DNA from: Plastoroseomonas arctica
GTDB lineage: Bacteria; Pseudomonadota; Alphaproteobacteria; Acetobacterales; Acetobacteraceae
DNA length: 64,000 nt
Assembly (NCBI RefSeq): GCF_018128965.1
Contig: NZ_JAAEDH010000004.1
Coordinates: forward strand, 1 to 64,000
Reading direction: 5' to 3'
Part shown: in pieces, positions 60,232-64,000 of the stretch
Numbering within the stretch: position 1 is the first letter of the stretch
How the letters are laid out: each line of letters begins with the position of its first letter
Notes under the pieces: model-generated
Told to the model about the DNA's origin: nothing
The model's database searches: none
What the model saw: only the letters and a program-made list of their open reading frames with translations
Program-made: the position numbers and the translations under genes

Positions 60232-60506
60232 GGGCGCCTGTGATCGCCACGCTCGTGCTGCTCGCCGCCTGCGGCTCTCGGACGCCCGTGCCCGCGCCGG
60301 CGGAGCCGGACAGCCCCGACGCCAGCGCCTGCCGCGCGGAGTCGCGCGACAATCCCGAGCGAAGCCGTCTGATGGCGACGCGTTTCGACCAGAACGCGAT
60401 CGAGGTCGACCGGCAAATCGAGGCCGCCAATCTCCGCGCCTATCGCGACTGTCTGCGCCGCCGCGGCGCAGTCGACAGCGGCGGGGTCGAGCGCGTCCGG
60501 CGCTGA
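60228..60506 (+). CDS. Small putative lipoprotein of unknown function
   Basis: This 92-residue product has a lipoprotein signal with the lipobox LAAC (Cys15) after a hydrophobic stretch VIATLVLLAACG. A proline-rich linker (TPVPAPAEPDSPDAS) and a charged helical region ending YRDCLRRRGAVD follow. No family is recognised. It overlaps nudC by ATGA, so it is likely translated with it. Overlap, signal and codon use support a real gene. Confidence 0.7.
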   Translation: MRAPVIATLVLLAACGSRTPVPAPAEPDSPDASACRAESRDNPERSRLMATRFDQNAIEVDRQIEAANLRAYRDCLRRRGAVDSGGVERVRR

Positions 60507-60510
60507 ACCC

Positions 60511-61494
60511 TCAAAGATCGACGCGGATATTGCCGCGTCGGATCACGTCCAGCCACTTGGCCTTCTCGCGTGCCAGGCGCGCATCGCCGTCCGTGGGCGT
60601 CGAGCCGACAAAGTCGAAGCCCAGCTCGGCGAAACGCTGGGCGATCTCAGGGGCGCGGGCGGCGCGCAGCACCGCCTCGTTCAGGCGCGCGACCGGGCCA
60701 TCCGGTGTCGCCTTGGGGGCGACCAGCATGGCCCAGGTATAGACGTCATAGTCGCGCAAACGCGTGTCGCTCTCCGCCATGGTCGGCACATCGGGGAATT
60801 GCGTGATGCGCTCCTGCACCATCGTGGCCAAGGCGCGGATGGTCCCGGCGCGGATGAATCCGCTCGCGCCGGGAACGTCGGCGAACACCATGTCGACCTC
60901 GCCGGCGATGAGCGCGGTCAGCGCCGGTCCCGAGCCGCGATAGGCGATATGGGTGAGGTCCACGCCCATTGACAGCTTGTACAACTCGGCACCCAGGTGG
61001 AGCGGCGTGCCATTGCCGGCGGAGCCGTAGTTGAGCCGCGCGCCACGTTCCCGGCACATGCGGTGGAAGCTGGCGATGTCCGTCGCGGGGCTGTCGGCGC
61101 GGACCACAAGGATATAGGGCGAGGTCGAGACCAGGCTCACGCAGCGCAGCGCCTCGGAGGGATCGAAGGGCATCGGCTGCATGGTGAGTGGCGCGGTCAG
61201 GAACGAGATCGAGCCCATCAGCACGGTGTAGCCATCCGGCCGCGCCTGCACGACCGCGCGGGTGCCGATGGTCGAGCCAGCGCCGGCGCGGTTTTCGACC
61301 GTGACGCTCTGGCCGAGCGCCTCGCTCATCTTCGGGGCCACCAGGCGCGCGGCGATGTCGGGCGTGCCGCCGGGGGCGAAGGGCACGATCATGTTGACCG
61401 GCCGCTCTGGCCAAGTCGCCTGGGCACGGGCACGGCCGGCGAGCAGCAGGGCCGGCGCGGCAAATACGGCGCGACGCTGGATTGAGACGGTCAT
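60511..61494 (-). CDS. Bug/TctC family tripartite tricarboxylate-type binding protein
   Basis: This 327-residue periplasmic binding protein has a signal peptide ending near LLLAGRARA, then WPERPVNMIVPFAPGGTPD (about 29-47) and GQSVTVENRAGAGSTIGTRA near 62, both typical of the Bug fold. The ATG at 61494 gives the proper signal; longer upstream frames are not family-like. It is divergent from the AtuA gene pair, so its ligand may be the compound they process. No TctAB partner is adjacent. Confidence 0.86.
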   Translation of the reverse strand: MTVSIQRRAVFAAPALLLAGRARAQATWPERPVNMIVPFAPGGTPDIAARLVAPKMSEALGQSVTVENRAGAGSTIGTRAVVQARPDGYTVLMGSISFLTAPLTMQPMPFDPSEALRCVSLVSTSPYILVVRADSPATDIASFHRMCRERGARLNYGSAGNGTPLHLGAELYKLSMGVDLTHIAYRGSGPALTALIAGEVDMVFADVPGASGFIRAGTIRALATMVQERITQFPDVPTMAESDTRLRDYDVYTWAMLVAPKATPDGPVARLNEAVLRAARAPEIAQRFAELGFDFVGSTPTDGDARLAREKAKWLDVIRRGNIRVDL

Positions 61495-61732
61495 GCTCGG
61501 CGTGTTCCTCGGCTTTGCGGCGATGCTACCGCGTTCCAGAGCCGCCGTCAGCGGGTGTGCCGACACGGACTCCCACGGCATCCTGGGGTCGCCCGTGCCA
61601 TTCGGCCGAGCCGCGCCGCATCGTGATTTCTCCGGTTCGCAACACGTTGCTGCGAAGCCGATGGGTCGGGCAAGCGCACGCTTGACGCAGCCTTGCCCGC
61701 GCGCAACATCGCCCGCCCTGGAGTAGAAGCGT
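61495..61732. other. 238-bp divergent intergenic region, TctC gene / atuA
   Basis: No gene, tRNA or clear operator was recognised here. A TTGACG at about 61682 could be a -35 box for the atuA direction, but no convincing -10 was found. A GGAG-containing run just before 61733 is the atuA ribosome site. Confidence 0.3.
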
Positions 61733-63103
61733 ATGTTCCTCGTCGGCAATGGCGCCGGTTTTTCCGGTGATCGCGTGGACGCTCCAATCCCGGTGGTGCG
61801 CAGCCTCATCCGCCGCGGCCTGCCCGCGGCCCTGTTCTTCGAGACGCTGGGCGAACGCACCGTGGCCCTCGCACAGCTCGAACGCCGCCGCGACCCGGAG
61901 CTGGGCTACGAACCCATGCTCGAACGCCTGCTCGAGCCGATACTGGCCGATTGCTTCCATCACGGCATCCCGATCCTGGGGAATTTCGGCGCCGCCAACC
62001 CGCCGGCCGCGGCGCGCTGCATCGCGGCCCTCGCGCGGCGCCTTGGCCTGCCGGAACTGCGCATCGCGACCGTCACCGGCGACGACGTGGCCGGTAGCAT
62101 CGACCTCGCCACACTCGCGATCCACGAGGCGGATTCGAACCTGCGCGCCGACGACGCGAAGCTGGTCGCGGCAAACGCCTATATCGGCGCCGAGCCGCTG
62201 GTCGAGGCGCTGCGCGGCGGTGCGCATGTGGTGGTGGCGGGCCGGACGTCAGACCCGGCTCTCGCGATCGCGCCGCTGATCGCGCATTACGGCTGGGCCT
62301 TCGACGATTGGGAAAAGCTCGCGGTTGGCGCCGCAGCCGGGCACCTGCTCGAATGCGGCAGCCAGGTCTGCGGCGGCGTGTTCTGGGACCCCGGCCGCAA
62401 GGACATCCCCGACCCCGCCAATATCGGCTTCCCGATCGCCGAGGTCGGCCCTGACGGGTCGCTCACCATCACCAAGCCCGAGGATACCGGGGGCCTCGTC
62501 GACCTGCGCACGGTGAAGGAGCAGCTGCTGTACGAGCTGCACGATCCCGCCGCCTACATCACGCCCGATGTCGTGCTCGACATCACCGGCTGCACGCTGG
62601 AACAAACTGGGCAGGACCGCGTCGCGCTGCTCGGCCTCGCCGGCAAACCGGCACCGGAGATGCTGAAGGTCACCGCCTGCTTCGAAGGCAGCTGGCTTGG
62701 CGAGGGCGAGGTTTCCGTCGCCGGCCCCAATGCGCTGGCCCGCGCGCGCGCCACCGCCGATGTGCTGCTGCGGCGGATGGAAATGCGCGGGCTGCGCGTG
62801 CGCTCGCGCGTGGACCTGATCGGTGTCGCTTCGGTGCATGACAGCGACGATGGCGCGCTCTGGCGCGCCTATGTCGGGCCCGAGCCTGAGGAAATCCGCA
62901 TCCGCCTCGCCGTCGAGGGCGAGCATCGCGACGATTGCGATCAGGCGGCGCGCGAGGTGCTTGCGCTGCTGTGCTGCGGCCCGGCGGGCACGGGCGGCGC
63001 GCGCTGGCGCGTCACACCGCGCATCCTCACGCGCAGCTACCTGGTGCCGCGCGCAATGGTGCCCACCACCGTCACCATCCGCACCGCGCGGGAGATGAAC
63101 TGA
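61733..63103 (+). CDS. AtuA family protein (DUF1446)
   Basis: This 456-residue protein is of the acyclic-terpene-utilisation AtuA/DUF1446 family. It starts FLVGNGAGFSGDRVDAPIP and contains ILGNFGAANPPAAARCIAAL near residue 80, VVVAGRTSDPALAIAPLIAH near 163, and GGVFWDPGRKDIPDP near 215. AtuA itself lies in the citronellol/geraniol catabolic cluster of Pseudomonas, but most homologues, including those beside TctC proteins, have no proven reaction, and the terpene link should not be assumed. It is coupled to the next gene by TGATG. Confidence 0.82.
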   Translation: MFLVGNGAGFSGDRVDAPIPVVRSLIRRGLPAALFFETLGERTVALAQLERRRDPELGYEPMLERLLEPILADCFHHGIPILGNFGAANPPAAARCIAALARRLGLPELRIATVTGDDVAGSIDLATLAIHEADSNLRADDAKLVAANAYIGAEPLVEALRGGAHVVVAGRTSDPALAIAPLIAHYGWAFDDWEKLAVGAAAGHLLECGSQVCGGVFWDPGRKDIPDPANIGFPIAEVGPDGSLTITKPEDTGGLVDLRTVKEQLLYELHDPAAYITPDVVLDITGCTLEQTGQDRVALLGLAGKPAPEMLKVTACFEGSWLGEGEVSVAGPNALARARATADVLLRRMEMRGLRVRSRVDLIGVASVHDSDDGALWRAYVGPEPEEIRIRLAVEGEHRDDCDQAAREVLALLCCGPAGTGGARWRVTPRILTRSYLVPRAMVPTTVTIRTAREMN

Positions 63104-63420
63104 TGCTGGAAATCAAGCTCTACGAAATCGCGCATAGCCGCGCCGGCGACAAGGGCAACCGGTCCAACCTGTCGCTCATCCCCTATGACCCCGCACACTA
63201 CGACCTGATCGGGGAGCAGGTAACGGAAGCACGCGTGCTCGCGTTGTTCGAGCACCGGGGGGCCACGTCCTGCAAACGCTACGACCTGCCGCTGCTGCAT
63301 GCCTTCAACTTCATCGTCGATGACGCGCTGGAGGGTGGCGTGAATGGCAGCCTGAATCTTGATGGGCATGGGAAGACGGCGTCGTCGCGGTTGCTGAGCT
63401 TGACGGTGACGGTGCCTTGA
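63103..63420 (+). CDS. AtuA-associated small protein
   Basis: This 105-residue protein regularly follows AtuA genes. It begins LYEIAHSRAGDKGNRSNLSL, the hallmark of the family, and has LFEHRGATSCKRYDLPLLHA near residue 48. In some genomes this domain is fused to the C-terminus of AtuA, so the two probably work as one complex. The start overlaps the atuA stop. A strong terminator begins at its stop codon. Confidence 0.85.
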   Translation: MLEIKLYEIAHSRAGDKGNRSNLSLIPYDPAHYDLIGEQVTEARVLALFEHRGATSCKRYDLPLLHAFNFIVDDALEGGVNGSLNLDGHGKTASSRLLSLTVTVP

Positions 63421-63451
63421 AGCCTGGGGGAAATTCGTTTCCCCCAGGCTT
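63420..63451. terminator. Perfect 14-bp hairpin with TTCG tetraloop after the AtuA pair
   Basis: AAGCCTGGGGGAAA (63420-63433) pairs completely with TTTCCCCCAGGCTT (63438-63451) around TTCG. It lies between convergent genes and is flanked by A- or T-rich ends on both sides, so it can end transcription in both directions. Its GGGGAAA/TTTCCCC core resembles the hairpins at 4051 and 7751. Confidence 0.85.
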
Positions 63452-63453
63452 TC

Positions 63454-64000
63454 TTATCCCCCCGCCACGCCCTGCGCATTCACATATACCGAGAAAAGCG
63501 ATTGCGCCGCAGCCATGAACAGCCGGTTGCGGTGCCGCCCCCCGAAGCAAAGGTTTGCGCAGCGTTCCGGCAAATGAATGTGCCCGATTGGCGCGCCCGC
63601 CTTGTTGAAGATGCGCACGCCGTCGAATTCCGGCGTCATGCCCCAGCCGCACCAGAGATTGCCGTCGGTGTCGATGCGAAATCCGTCCGGCGTCTCGCCC
63701 GGCTGCGTCTTGATGAAGACACGGCCGTTGCTCAGCGTTGCGCCGTCCACATCATAGGCGAGGATGTTGCGCGGGTCGGAGCGGCTTTCGATGATGTAGA
63801 GGATGCTCTCGTCGGGGCTGAAGGCGAGGCCGTTGGGATGGTCCACGTCATCGGCCACGAGCGTCATCGCGCCGGTCGCGCCATCGATGCGATAGACGTT
63901 GGTGTGCGGCAGCTCGGGCTCGGTCTTCTCGCCCTCGTAGAAGCTGCGGATGCCGAAGGGCGGGTCGGTGAACCAGATCGATCCGTCGGACTTCACCACC
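63454..64000 (-). CDS. SMP-30/gluconolactonase-like protein, C-terminal part (runs off window)
   Basis: This frame is open to the window edge and covers the last 182 residues or so of a six-bladed propeller of the SMP-30/gluconolactonase/LRE family. Visible are DGSIWFTDPPFGIRSFYEGE, DVDHPNGLAFSPDESILYI (a metal-site Asn and the SPD motif), and GFRIDTDGNLWCGW. These are lactonases for sugar acids and similar esters. The N-terminus lies beyond 64000. It is convergent with the AtuA pair, separated by the strong hairpin. Confidence 0.85.
   Translation of the reverse strand, partial: VVKSDGSIWFTDPPFGIRSFYEGEKTEPELPHTNVYRIDGATGAMTLVADDVDHPNGLAFSPDESILYIIESRSDPRNILAYDVDGATLSNGRVFIKTQPGETPDGFRIDTDGNLWCGWGMTPEFDGVRIFNKAGAPIGHIHLPERCANLCFGGRHRNRLFMAAAQSLFSVYVNAQGVAGG

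Overview
The window is high-GC DNA from an alphaproteobacterium that carries an aerobic-type bacteriochlorophyll pathway. The gene content fits an aerobic anoxygenic phototroph of the Acetobacteraceae/Rhodospirillales type (Roseomonas-like). That taxonomic placement is inferred from gene families and order, not measured. Almost every base is coding, and many neighbouring genes overlap by ATGA or TGATG.

Layout. 1-9290 is housekeeping and amino-acid metabolism: partial recX, argD, a nitronate monooxygenase, argG, a class V aminotransferase, a DedA protein, a succinate-semialdehyde dehydrogenase, and a cysteine synthase divergent from an Rrf2 regulator. 9306-36538 is one large arm of a photosynthesis gene cluster. 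A leftward block runs ppaA/aerR, ppsR, bchG, a pucC-type gene, bchP, hemC. A rightward block of 18 tightly packed genes runs bchF-N-B-H-L-M, lhaA, puhA-B-C, a small conserved gene, acsF, puhE, hemA, bchI-D-O, crtB. The two blocks diverge from 16198-16436. Together they encode the steps from 5-aminolevulinate synthesis through Mg chelation, methylation, oxygen-dependent ring closure, light-independent protochlorophyllide reduction and vinyl hydration, then esterification and phytyl reduction, plus the reaction-centre H subunit and its assembly factors. Missing here are pufBALM, bchCXYZ and most carotenoid genes, so the cluster must be split or continue elsewhere.

36578-50189 is accessory: two orphan periplasmic binding proteins, a sugar epimerase, an AI-2E family exporter, a class III CoA-transferase, two small conserved proteins, glycerate 2-kinase, and a three-gene glycosyltransferase operon containing two unusually long modular enzymes. 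50359-57308 is informational: nth, a DUF2244 protein, an orphan OmpR-type regulator, ribA, then recR, an inserted lower-GC OmpA-like gene, ebfC, dnaX and the SRP RNA. 57296-59209 is an arsenic operon (arsR, an arsI-arsC fusion, an aquaporin). 59245-64000 holds nudC, a small lipoprotein gene, and a catabolic-looking locus of a TctC binding protein, AtuA and AtuA-like proteins, and a partial SMP-30 family gene.

The points most worth a second look are the ArsI-ArsC fusion, a PpsR with only one cysteine next to a perfect TGT-N12-ACA site, a 34-bp palindrome between the two photosynthesis operons, hemC coupled to bchP, the OmpA-like gene splitting ebfC from recR, and the long glycosyltransferases with unassigned domains.
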